Positions 17,989 to 26,700 of a stretch of DNA of 48,803 nucleotides are shown here, one piece after another (the stretch's first letter is position 1; each line of letters starts with the position of its first letter). Source of the DNA: Pseudomonadota bacterium (GTDB taxonomy: Bacteria; Pseudomonadota; Gammaproteobacteria; Burkholderiales; Thiobacillaceae). Made by a program: the position numbers and the translations under genes. The notes under the pieces were generated by a model that was given only the letters and a program-made list of their open reading frames with translations, had not been told where the DNA came from and did not search any database. The stretch covers positions 1-48,803 of the forward strand of contig JAJZRE010000014.1 of assembly GCA_021802945.1 (NCBI GenBank), written 5' to 3'.

Positions 17989-19530
17989 TTACTCAAACTG
18001 CACCAGGGCTTCGCCGGTCATTTCGGGCGGCTGCGGCAAGCCCATCATCTTCAGCAGGGTCGGGCTGATGTCTTCGAGCGCGCCGGTTTCCGCCAGGGTG
18101 GCGCGGCGGCGCCCGACATAGATCAGCGGCACCAGGTTCATGGTGTGCGCGGTATGCGGCTGGCCGGTTTCGGCGTCGCGCATCAACTCGGCGTTGCCGT
18201 GGTCGGCGGTCACCAGCACTTCGCCGCCACGCGACAGTTGGGCGTCCACCACCCGGCCGAGGCAGGTGTCGACGGTCTCGATCGCCTTGATCGCCGCCTG
18301 CAGGTCGCCGGTATGCCCCACCATGTCCGGGTTGGCGTAGTTGCAGACGATCAGGTCGTATTGCTTGCTCCCGATCGCCGCGACCAGCTTGTCGGTCACC
18401 TCGGCGGCGCTCATCTCGGGCTTGAGGTCATAGGTCGCCACGTCGGGCGACGGCACCAGCACGCGGTCCTCGCCCGGGAAGGAAATCTCCTCGCCGCCGT
18501 TGAAGAAGAAGGTGACGTGCGGATATTTCTCGGTTTCGGCGATGCGCAACTGGCGCAGCCCCAGGTTGGCCACGTATTCGCCCAGTCCGTTCTTGATGCG
18601 CTCCGGTGGAAACGCCACCGACACCTGGAAGTCGTCGCTGTAGCCGGTCAGCGTGCAGTACGTCGCCAGGCGCGGGGTCACCTCGCGCTCGAATTCGCTG
18701 AAATCGGCCTCGATGAACGGCCGCGACAGCTGGCGCGCGCGGTCGGAACGGAAGTTGAGAAAAATGACCGAATCGCCGTCCTCCATTTTCACCGGCTTGC
18801 CGTCGGCCGGCAGGATCGCCGTGGCCTTGACGAATTCGTCGGTCTCGCCCCGGGCATAGGCGGCCTCCAGTCCGGCCAGCGCATGTTCCGCCGTGAATTC
18901 GGCACGCCCCTGGGTGAGAAGGTCGTAGGCCGACTTGACCCGCTGCCAGCGCCGGTCACGGTCCATCGCGAAATAGCGGCCGATCATCGACGCGATGTGG
19001 CCGACGCCGATTTCCCCGATCTTCTCGTTGAGGCGGCGCAAATAGATCTCCGCGCTCTTGGGCGGCGTGTCGCGGCCATCCAGGAACACGTGCAGGCAGA
19101 CCTTGTGCAGCCCCTCGCGCCGCGCCAGTTCGAGCAGCGCGTGGAAGTGCGATTCGTGACTGTGCACCCCGCCGTCCGACAGCAGGCCGAGCACGTGCAG
19201 GGTTTTCCGGTTGTCGCGCGCCAGGTGTACCGCGTTCAGCAGCGCGGGGTTGGTGTAGAAATAGCCGGATTCGATGGCGCGGTCGATGCGGGTGAACTCC
19301 TGGTACACCACCCGCCCGGCGCCGATGTTCAGGTGCCCCACCTCGGAGTTGCCCATTTGCCCCTTGGGCAGGCCCACCTCGGATTCCGACGCATGGATGA
19401 GTGTGTGGGGCTGCTGCTTCCACAGCCGGTCCCAATTGGGCTTGTCGGCCTGGGCGATCGCGTTGTCCGCGCGCTCCGCGCGACAACCGAAACCGTCGAG
19501 GATGATGAGGAGAACCGGCACGGTCTTCAT
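17989..19530 (-). CDS. gpmI: 2,3-bisphosphoglycerate-independent phosphoglycerate mutase
   Basis: A 513-residue alkaline-phosphatase-superfamily enzyme that interconverts 3- and 2-phosphoglycerate in glycolysis and gluconeogenesis, using two Mn ions. The start MKTVPVLLIILDGFG holds the first metal Asp. Ser62 in GQMGNSEVGHLNIGAGR is the phosphorylated nucleophile. SDGGVHSH, FLDGRDTPP and VTADHGNAE supply further metal and substrate ligands. The ATG at 19530 is chosen over the open frame to 19653, which lies in the A/T-rich promoter region. It heads the gpmI-envC-ctpA-moeB run and is divergent from the ArsR-type regulator, sharing a 168-base control region. Confidence 0.96.
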   Translation of the reverse strand: MKTVPVLLIILDGFGCRAERADNAIAQADKPNWDRLWKQQPHTLIHASESEVGLPKGQMGNSEVGHLNIGAGRVVYQEFTRIDRAIESGYFYTNPALLNAVHLARDNRKTLHVLGLLSDGGVHSHESHFHALLELARREGLHKVCLHVFLDGRDTPPKSAEIYLRRLNEKIGEIGVGHIASMIGRYFAMDRDRRWQRVKSAYDLLTQGRAEFTAEHALAGLEAAYARGETDEFVKATAILPADGKPVKMEDGDSVIFLNFRSDRARQLSRPFIEADFSEFEREVTPRLATYCTLTGYSDDFQVSVAFPPERIKNGLGEYVANLGLRQLRIAETEKYPHVTFFFNGGEEISFPGEDRVLVPSPDVATYDLKPEMSAAEVTDKLVAAIGSKQYDLIVCNYANPDMVGHTGDLQAAIKAIETVDTCLGRVVDAQLSRGGEVLVTADHGNAELMRDAETGQPHTAHTMNLVPLIYVGRRRATLAETGALEDISPTLLKMMGLPQPPEMTGEALVQFE

Positions 19531-19566
19531 GAAAAAGTTTATATAACCTGACTCGTTTTCGTGGAA

Positions 19567-19580
19567 ATATTTTAATATAT
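19567..19580. promoter_or_regulatory. AT-rich symmetric element in the gpmI/arsR divergent region
   Basis: ATATT at 19567-19571 and AATAT at 19574-19578 form an inverted repeat with a two-base spacer. It sits in a conspicuously A/T-rich patch of an otherwise GC-rich sequence. The overlapping octamer TAATATAT (19573-19580) recurs twice in the tolC promoter region (21125-21132 and 21143-21150). This could be the operator through which the ArsR-type protein controls itself. It is a weak motif on its own. Confidence 0.35.
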
Positions 19581-19698
19581 GCGTGATTGCTAATCTATAC
19601 GCAATCCGCAAAGTTGGTTTAAAAGTAACGCGCGCGGCGACATTTTGACCCAAAAGCCGAGCGCACCGTTACGCCACCGGAAGGATCGAGGAACGAAT

Positions 19699-20022
19699 AT
19701 GGCAGTTGAATGGGACGAAGTGAATCTCATGGACAAGGACGAGCACATCGAGCAGGCCTCGCGTGCGATGAAGGCCATGTCGCACCCGCTGCGCCTGAAG
19801 ATTCTCTGCGTGCTGGGCGACAAGGAAGTCAGCGTCCAGGACATCGTCGACCATGTCGGCACGTCGCAAAGCAATATCTCGCAGCACCTCGCCATCCTGC
19901 GCGACAAGGGCGTGTTGCGCACCCGCAAGGATGCCAACCGCGTGTATTACCGCGTGGGCGACACCCGCACGCTGAAGCTGCTCGGCATGATGCGCGACGT
20001 TTTCTGCGGCTTCACCAAGTAG
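19699..20022 (+). CDS. ArsR-family regulator of BigR/SqrR/YgaV type (putative persulfide sensor)
   Basis: A 107-residue winged-helix repressor: MSHPLRLKILCVLGDKEVSV, the recognition region TSQSNISQHLAILRDKGVL, and the wing RKDANRVYYRV. Two cysteines are present: C37 in LKILCVLGD and C103 in MRDVFCGFTK, separated by 66 residues. They occupy the same places, with the same spacing, as the Cys pair of BigR (C42/C108) and the pair of E. coli YgaV, where persulfides link the two and release DNA. The classical ArsR metal-site Cys motif is absent. ygaV neighbours the rhodanese gene ygaP in E. coli; here rhodanese and DUF2892 genes lie about 7 kb downstream. I infer a reactive-sulfur sensor controlling itself and probably the tolC operon. 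Confidence 0.85.
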   Translation: MAVEWDEVNLMDKDEHIEQASRAMKAMSHPLRLKILCVLGDKEVSVQDIVDHVGTSQSNISQHLAILRDKGVLRTRKDANRVYYRVGDTRTLKLLGMMRDVFCGFTK

Positions 20023-20040
20023 GCGGTACCGCATTTCCCG

Positions 20041-20070
20041 GGCCCGGCCTCGCGCAAGCGTGGCCGGGCC
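20041..20070 (+). terminator. GC-rich hairpin after the ArsR-type gene
   Basis: GGCCCGGCC (20041-20049) pairs perfectly with GGCCGGGCC (20062-20070). Inside the loop a further CGC/GCG stem closes a GCAA tetraloop. It lies 18 bases after the stop codon and is followed by TTATGTTT. It may act in both directions, since small minus-strand frames end just beyond it. Confidence 0.65.
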
Positions 20071-20090
20071 TTATGTTTCGGATGTCCCGC

Positions 20091-20192
20091 TCAATCCTGT
20101 TCCGGCACCGAGCGGTCGCGCCTTTCCTGCCAAGCCCAATACAGGGCCGGAATAACGAAAAGCGGCAACCACGGCGCGGCGATCCGCTTCAT
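20091..20192 (-). CDS. possible small membrane peptide (33 aa)
   Basis: A short frame encodes one hydrophobic helix (APWLPLFVIPALYWAW) followed by a charged tail, the layout of a single-pass small membrane protein. Its ATG overlaps the stop of another short frame (20189-20281) by four bases, the same coupling used throughout this chromosome. I know of no family for it. It could equally be chance reading in a 460-base region without a long gene. Confidence 0.28.
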   Translation of the reverse strand: MKRIAAPWLPLFVIPALYWAWQERRDRSVPEQD

Positions 20193-20281
20193 CGCTTCGG
20201 AGCCGGCACCGTCGCTGAACCGGATTTCTCGACGATCTTGTCGATATGGCGCCGCATCGCGATACCGAACTCCGCCCGCAC
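20189..20281 (-). CDS. possible small peptide (30 aa) coupled to the membrane peptide
   Basis: From a GTG at 20281 the frame reads RAEFGIAMRRHIDKIVEKSG and ends in an ATGA overlap with the 33-residue membrane frame. Codon choice (GC-rich third positions) looks coding, but there is no clear ribosome binding site and no recognised family. It may be the tail of a decayed gene. Confidence 0.22.
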   Translation of the reverse strand: MRAEFGIAMRRHIDKIVEKSGSATVPAPKR

Positions 20282-20392
20282 CCGCCAGCGCGATGCATGC
20301 GCGCCCTAAAAAAAGGACTTCGGCCGGGTCTTCATGGAACCCGAACGGCAAGCGCTCAACCCGGAATGCGCGAAGACTTGCACAATGTCCAT

Positions 20393-20421
20393 CAGACAGC
20401 GCATGCCCAGGCGGATATAAT
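20393..20421 (+). promoter_or_regulatory. sigma-70-type promoter of the nsrR-like gene
   Basis: CAGACA (20393-20398) and a perfect TATAAT (20416-20421) are separated by 17 bases, with the gene start 64 bases further on. The -35 matches four of six consensus bases. Confidence 0.55.
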
Positions 20422-20484
20422 CGAGGGCGATCGGAAAATCCAAGCACCACGCCTCATGGCATAACGAACACTGGAGGAGATGCC

Positions 20485-20961
20485 GTGCGGTTGACCAAAT
20501 TCACGGACTATTCCTTGCGCGTCGTGATTTACCTGGCGCGCAATCCGGACGGTCTGGCAACGATTGCGGACATCGCGCGCGACTACGACATCCCCTCCAC
20601 CCATCTGATGAAGGTGGTGCATCGGTTGGCGCAATGCGGCTACATCGTGACCGTGCGCGGGAAGGGCGGCGGGATGCGGCTCGCCAGATCGCCTGACATG
20701 ATCAACATCGGCGATCTGGTGCGGGACACCGAAGACAACATGGACATCGCGGAATGCTTCAGCGCCGAGCACCAGAATTGCCCGATGCTGCCCGCATGCG
20801 CACTGAAATCGGTTCTCCTCGAGGCACGCAAGAGCTTTCTGGCCACGCTGGATTTCTATCGTCTGTCGGACATCATGGGGGGCGGCGTGCCGCCGCCCGT
20901 CGCTCCCATGCTCCCCGCGCGTGGCTCATCCGCCCCTGTCGCCCCACGCAAAAAAGGATGA
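20485..20961 (+). CDS. nsrR: Rrf2-family regulator, NsrR type
   Basis: A 158-residue Rrf2 protein. The start MRLTKFTDYSLRVVIYLARN, the helix-turn-helix around ADIARDYDIPSTHLMKVVHRL, and the wing VRGKGGGMRLAR follow E. coli NsrR closely, as does the end of the core (SFLATLDFYRLSDIM). Three cysteines, C91, C99 and C105 (AECFSAEHQNCPMLPACAL), would ligate an NO-sensitive Fe-S cluster. The first spacing is seven residues rather than the four of E. coli NsrR. A Pro-rich tail of about 27 residues is added. The GTG start is fixed by a perfect GGAGGAG before it. It lies immediately upstream of the efflux operon. NO, Fe-S status or redox are possible signals. Confidence 0.82.
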   Translation: MRLTKFTDYSLRVVIYLARNPDGLATIADIARDYDIPSTHLMKVVHRLAQCGYIVTVRGKGGGMRLARSPDMINIGDLVRDTEDNMDIAECFSAEHQNCPMLPACALKSVLLEARKSFLATLDFYRLSDIMGGGVPPPVAPMLPARGSSAPVAPRKKG

Positions 20962-21105
20962 GAACCCGAGCGTCGGAGGCACCCCTCCCCCAGACCTGAC
21001 GAAGCGCCAATCGGTGCCGCGAGCCGGTTGCGTTTCGCCGACGGAAAATGCCGCGCGATGCCCGCTTCCCAGGCCAGGACGGGTTGCAGTGGCTATAAAA
21101 TCCGC

Positions 21106-21139
21106 TTGGATCGACATTAATAATTAATATATAATTATT
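21106..21139 (+). promoter_or_regulatory. tolC-operon promoter with palindromic operator over the -10 box
   Basis: TTGGAT (21106-21111) and a perfect TATAAT (21130-21135) are 18 bases apart. A perfect inverted repeat AATAATTA-N5-TAATTATT covers 21119-21139, so a bound dimer would hide the -10 box. Two copies of TAATATAT (21125-21132 and 21143-21150) lie 18 bases apart in the same stretch. The island is strikingly A/T-rich in a GC-rich genome. The candidate regulators are the two encoded just upstream (ArsR type and NsrR type). AT-rich palindromes over the -10 region are known for BigR. Confidence 0.65.
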
Positions 21140-21198
21140 CTCTAATATATTGCACGCAACCTGGCGGGCTACGCGGCCCGCCCGACACGAGGTGACGA

Positions 21199-22590
21199 AT
21201 GCAACTGACGAATACAACGCCCACCCGGCTGAAATTGCTGGACGTTCTGTGCCTGATGGCCTTCGCCACCGCCGCGCAGGCGGAAACGCTGGATTTCGCG
21301 CAGGCTGTACAGCGCGCGCTGGCGCAAAATCCGGACATCATCATCGCGGGTGCGCAGATCGGTCAGGCGCAAGCCGCGGTCAGGCAGAGCGAAGGGGCGC
21401 GCCTGCCCAAGCTGACGGCCTCGGTCAATGTCACGCGCACCAATGACGCCCTCAACGCCTTTGGCCTCAAGTTGTCGCAGCGCAACGCCACGTTCAACGA
21501 CTTCGGCGCAGCCGAGTTCACCGGCCCCGCCGCACTCAATGTCGCCCCGCAAAACCTGAACCACCCCGACCCGGTCAACAATTTCAACGCCCGCCTGGAA
21601 GCGCAGCTGCCGCTCTATACCGGCGGCATGATCGAAGGTTACTCCGAGCAGGCCAGAGCGTATTTGCGGGCGGCGCGCCAGGGCGATGCGCTGGCGCGCC
21701 AGAAGGTGATTTTCGACGTGCTGCGCGCCTACGAGGGCGTGCATGCGGCGCGCGCGTACGAGGAGGTCGCCAGGCAGGGCCGCAGCGCCGCCGAATCCTA
21801 TGTCAAGACCGTCGACAGCCTGTTCAAGGGAGGCGTGGTGGTGAAGAGCGACCTGTTGTCCGCCAGGGTGCACCTGGAGGATGTGAAGGTGCAGCAGGCG
21901 CAGGCGGAAAATGCCGTGCAGCAGGCCCTCGATCAACTCCACCTGCTGCTGGGCATGCCGCTGGCGGAGCCGCTGGACGTGGCCGGTGAGGTCGAGGTGC
22001 GGCCCCTGGCGGGCAAGCTGGCCGACTATCAGGCCGAAGCGCTCAAATCCAATCCCGGTCTGGCCGCCCTGCGCAACCAGCTGGACGCGGCACAGGCTGC
22101 GATCAAGGTGGCGCGCGCCGGAAAATACCCGCAGGCCGGGCTGCTGGCGCGTTTCGACACCAACGACGACAACGTCGGATTCGATGCCCATTCCTATACG
22201 CTGGGCGGCCAGGTGTCGTGGCAGTTGTTCGACGGCGGCGTCACCAGCGGCGCCATCCAGCGGGCCCGTGCCAGCCGCGACGAACTGGCGGCGAAGCTCG
22301 GCCAGGCCGAGAACGGCATCACCTACCAGGTGGCGGAAGCCTGGCGTCGTGCCGACGAAGCGCAGCGGCGCGTCGCGGCCCGGGAGCTCGCGGTGAGCCA
22401 GGCCGAGGAGGCCCAGCGCCTGGTGGAAAAACGCTATGCCAGCGGGGTGACGACCATCACCGAACTGCTGGGCGCCCAGGCCCAGCTGGACAAGACCCGG
22501 GCGGACCTGGTGGCAGCGCGCTATGAACTCAAGGTGCAACGCGCCAACGCCCGCCTGGCGGTCGGCCGCCTGCAACCGGACCAACTTTGA
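21199..22590 (+). CDS. TolC-family outer-membrane efflux protein
   Basis: A 463-residue outer-membrane factor. A signal peptide (LLDVLCLMAFATAAQAE) is followed by two repeats of the OEP type rich in Ala, Gln and Glu helices: LDFAQAVQRALAQNPDIIIAGAQIGQA opens the first, and NPGLAALRNQLDAAQAAIKVARAGKYPQ the second. It should form the trimeric channel and tunnel for the RND pump encoded two genes on. The start ATG at 21199 has GAGGTG a few bases upstream. It is first in a five-gene run driven by the promoter described just upstream. Confidence 0.93.
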   Translation: MQLTNTTPTRLKLLDVLCLMAFATAAQAETLDFAQAVQRALAQNPDIIIAGAQIGQAQAAVRQSEGARLPKLTASVNVTRTNDALNAFGLKLSQRNATFNDFGAAEFTGPAALNVAPQNLNHPDPVNNFNARLEAQLPLYTGGMIEGYSEQARAYLRAARQGDALARQKVIFDVLRAYEGVHAARAYEEVARQGRSAAESYVKTVDSLFKGGVVVKSDLLSARVHLEDVKVQQAQAENAVQQALDQLHLLLGMPLAEPLDVAGEVEVRPLAGKLADYQAEALKSNPGLAALRNQLDAAQAAIKVARAGKYPQAGLLARFDTNDDNVGFDAHSYTLGGQVSWQLFDGGVTSGAIQRARASRDELAAKLGQAENGITYQVAEAWRRADEAQRRVAARELAVSQAEEAQRLVEKRYASGVTTITELLGAQAQLDKTRADLVAARYELKVQRANARLAVGRLQPDQL

Positions 22591-22600
22591 GCAATCCGAC

Positions 22601-23701
22601 ATGAATCCCATGGCTAAATCCCACTTTTTGCGTATGGCCTTGCTTGGCCTGGCCGTCAGTCTGGTCAACGCTTGCGGCAAACACGAGTCCCCCGAAGAAT
22701 CGGCCGCCGCCGGCCGCACGGTGGCGGCCGCGGTGCAGACCGTGCAGCAGACCCCGTTGAGCGTGCGCGTGGAAGCACCAGGCGCCGTGGTTTCGGAAGA
22801 CCAGGTCCAGGTGGCCTCGCGGCTGATGGGTTATATCCGCGAGATCAAGGTCGAGGAGGGACAAGCGGTCAAGGCCGGTCAATTGCTGTTCGTGGTCGAT
22901 CCCGCCGATATCCAGGGGCAGATGAGCCAGGCGCGCGCCGGCCTGGCCCAGGCGGAGGCCGCGCTGGCGGACGCCAGGCTCGACTACGAGCGCTTCGGCG
23001 CGCTTTACAAGGACGAAGCCATTCCGAAGCTGCAGTGGGACAAGGTCCGTCTGCAATACCAGGTTGCCCAGCAACAGGTTGCCGCGGCCCGCGCCGGACT
23101 CGGCCTGGCGTCCGGCCAGATGCGCTATGCCTCGGTGGTCGCGCCGATCGATGGCGTCGTCACGCAGAAGCTGGCCAATGCCGGCGATCTTGCCGCCCCC
23201 GGCCGGCCCGTGCTGGTCATCGAAGGTCTGAAGAAACTCCAGGTGCGCACCCAGGTGAGCGGCGGCGTGTACGCCCGCATCAAGACCGGCGAGAAGGTCG
23301 CCATCACGCCCGATGGCGATGCAACGCAGGCGCCGATCGAAGGCGTGATCGCCCAGGTGGTGCCGGCGGCTGACCCGGTCAGCCACACCCACCTGGTGAA
23401 GATCGACCTGCCGGCAGGCAGCGGCCTCTCCAGCGGCAATTTCGTTCGCGTGGGGTTTGCCGCCGGCAGCCGCGAAGGCATCCGCGTGCCGGCCGCGGCC
23501 CTGGCCGAGCGCGCCGGCATCACCGGCGTGTTCGTGGTCGACGCCCAGGGCATCGCGCGTTATCGCATGGTGCGCACCGGCGCGGCCGGGCAGGACGGCG
23601 TGGAAATCGTGTCCGGCCTGAACCCCGGCGACAAGGTGGCCGTTTCCAACGTCAGCCAGCTGGAGAACGGCGACAAGGTGAGCGGGGCTGCCCATGACTG
23701 A
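22601..23701 (+). CDS. RND efflux membrane fusion protein
   Basis: A 366-residue periplasmic adaptor. Its hydrophobic start with a Cys (AVSLVNACGK) suggests a lipoprotein, though the residue at -2 is an unusual Asn. The half-lipoyl segments are GYIREIKVEEGQAVKAGQLLFVVDP and SVVAPIDGVVTQKLANAGDLAAPGRPVLVIE, with the alpha-helical hairpin between them, then beta-barrel and membrane-proximal domains (RVPAAALAERAGITGVFVVD). I chose the ATG at 22601 over a frame start at 22523, which lies inside tolC. Its end overlaps the start of the pump gene by eight bases. Confidence 0.93.
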   Translation: MNPMAKSHFLRMALLGLAVSLVNACGKHESPEESAAAGRTVAAAVQTVQQTPLSVRVEAPGAVVSEDQVQVASRLMGYIREIKVEEGQAVKAGQLLFVVDPADIQGQMSQARAGLAQAEAALADARLDYERFGALYKDEAIPKLQWDKVRLQYQVAQQQVAAARAGLGLASGQMRYASVVAPIDGVVTQKLANAGDLAAPGRPVLVIEGLKKLQVRTQVSGGVYARIKTGEKVAITPDGDATQAPIEGVIAQVVPAADPVSHTHLVKIDLPAGSGLSSGNFVRVGFAAGSREGIRVPAAALAERAGITGVFVVDAQGIARYRMVRTGAAGQDGVEIVSGLNPGDKVAVSNVSQLENGDKVSGAAHD

Positions 23702-26700
23702 GCGCGCCGCTCCGCTCAATATCGCCGGCAAGCTCGCCGGCGTTTTCATCGAATCCAAGATCACCGCCATGATCATGCTGGCGGTGGCGCTGGCCGGCAT
23801 GATGGCGCTGTTCGTCACGCCGCGCGAATACAACCCGCAGATCGTGGTGCCGGCAGCCAATATCATCGTCGCCAAGCCGGGCGCCTCGCCGCAGGAAATC
23901 CAGAACCTGGTCGTCAAGCCGCTGGAAGCCATCATGAACGCCCAGTCCGGCGTCGACCACACCTTTGGCTACGCCGCCCCGGACTTCGGCCTGGTGACCG
24001 TGCAGTTCAAGGTGGGGGAAGACCAGGAAAGGAGTCTGGTCAAGCTCTACAACCAGTTGATGCAGAACCTCGACCGCATGCCGCCCGGCGCGATGCAGCC
24101 GGTGGTCAAGCCGGTCAACGTCGACGACGTGCCGATCATGACGCTGACCCTGTCGTCCAGCAAGCTCGACGGTCTGCAGATCCGCCAGGTGGCGAGCCGC
24201 GTTCTGGAGCAGCTGCGCAACGTGCCCGGGGTGTCGTTCACCCAGCTCATGGGCGGCGCCCCGCGCGCGGTCAATGTCTGGATCTCGCCTGCCAGGCTGG
24301 CGGCGGCCGGCATCGCGCTCGACCAGGTGGACCAGATGCTGCAGGGGCAGAACGTCGCCGTGCCGGCCGGCACCCTGGTGGACAACAACCGGGCCTCGCC
24401 CTTGCGGGTGCAGGGTTTCCTAGGCAGCGCCCGGGAAGTGGGCGACATCGTCATCGGCGCGCCCAACGGGCGGCCGGTGTTCCTGAAGGACGTCGCCACG
24501 ATCGTGGACGGCCCCGAGGAAATCGACCAGAGCACGCGCTTTGCCTTTGGCCCCGCGGCCGGCAAGGACGCCGCGCGCGGCGAGGCGCCGGCCGTGACGC
24601 TGGCCATCGCCAAGAAGGCCGGCACCAATGCGGTGGTGGTGGCGAACGCCGTGCTGGCGAAACTCGACCAGCTGAAACGCCAGGCCATCCCCGCCGACAT
24701 CACGGTTGCGGTGACCCGCGACGACGGCGCCCGCGCCAACGATGCGGTCAACACCCTGGTCGAGCACCTGGGCATCGCCATCGGTTCGGTCGTGGTGATC
24801 CTGGTGTTCTTCCTCGGCTGGCGCGAGGCCGGCATCGTCACCCTGACCGTGCCGCTGATCCTGTTCGTGGTGCTGACCATCGGCCTGTTCGCCGGCCAGA
24901 CCATCAACCGCATCACCCTGTTCGCGCTGATCCTGTCGCTGGGCCTGCTGGTCGACGCCGCCATCGTGGTGGTGGAGAACATTCACCGCCATCTGCACCA
25001 CGGCATCGGCGACCGCGATTTCAAGGACGTCGTCATCCAGGCCACCAATGAAATCGGCAACCCCACCAACATCGCCACCATCGCGGTGATCCTGGCCTTC
25101 ATCCCGATGGCCTTCGTCACCGGCATGATGGGCCCCTTCATGCTGCCCATCCCGTTCAACGTGCCGGTGGCCATGATCGCCTCGCTGCTCATCGCCTACA
25201 TCGTGGTGCCGTGGGCGACCAACCTGTGGCTCCGCAAGAAAGCCGCGCGGAGCGAGCTCGCCCGCAAGGAAAGCCTGGAGGAAACCGGCGCGCACAAGAC
25301 CGACCGGTTGCACCGCGCCTATGTCAAGACCATCACGCCCTTCATCGAGTACAGCGGCCGCCGCAACCTGATGTTCCTCGCGGTGCTGGGCCTGCTGGTG
25401 GCGGCGATGCTGATGCCGGCGTGGCAGTTCATCCGTCCCTCGGGCATCAACGGGCCGCTGTCGGCGCTGGGGGTGGAACTGAAGATGCTGCCCAACGATA
25501 ACACCAACACCTTCCTGGTGGAAATCGACACCCCGGCCGGCACCACGCTGGAAGAAACCGACCGCGCCGCGCGTGCGGTGGGCGGGGTGCTGGCGCACAA
25601 CCGCTTCGTCACCGATTACCAGACCTTCCTCGGCATGACCGCGCCGATCGACTTCGCCGCCCTGGTGCGCGGCGACCCGATCAAGCGCGGCGACAATCTG
25701 GCGCAGATCCGCGTCAACCTGGTGGACAAGCATCGGCGTTCGACTTCGTCGCACCAGATCGTGCAGGCGCTCAACGACAGCCTCAAGCCGCTGCGCCAGG
25801 CGTTCCCGCAGGCCCGCGTCAAGCTCTACGAGACCCCGCCCGGCCCGCCGGTGCAGGCGCAGGTGCTGGCCGAGCTGTACGGGCCCGACTATGAGAAACT
25901 GCGCGGCGCCTCGCCCGAGGTGCGCCGCGCGTTCGAGTCGGTCTACGGCATGATCAACACCGACGATTCGGTGACCGCCACCACGCAGTCCTTCTCGGTG
26001 CAGGTGGACCGCGAGAAAGCCGCGCTGTCGGGCATCGTCGCCGGCCAGGTGGGCAAGCTCCTGCGCGACTACGTGTCGGGCCTGTCGATCGGCTCGGTGC
26101 ACGTCGATTCCGCGCGCGACCCCGTCAACATCGTGGTGCGCCTGCCGCGCGCGGAACGCCAGTCGCCCGAGTCGCTGATGGCGATCCGCCTGACCAACAT
26201 GATGGGCAAGCAGGTGCCGCTGGGGGCGATCGCCAGGGTGGAAACCGTCCCCTACGGCAAACCCGTCTACGACCGCGACCAGCATCCCATGGTCATGGTG
26301 GGCGGCGAAATGATCACCTCCAGCCCGGTCTATGCCGTACTGGCGCTGGACAAGATGCTGGACGGCACCCTGCTGCCCAATGGCGTGCGCTTCAAGACCG
26401 GCAATCTGGGCTTCACCCAGGCGACGCCGGACGACGTCACCGGCTACCACCTGCTGTGGGGCGGGGAAATGCGCCTGACCCTGGACGTGTTCCGCGACCT
26501 CGGATCGGCGTTCATCATCGCCCTGGTGTTCATCTACCTGCTGCTGGTGGGCTACTACAAGTCCTTCATCATGCCGATGATCGTGATGGGCGCCATTCCG
26601 CTCACGCTGATAGGCGTCTTCCCCGGCCACTGGGCGACCAGCCAGGCTTTCACCGCCACCTCGATGATCGGCGTCATCGCCCTGGCCGGCATCGTGGTGC

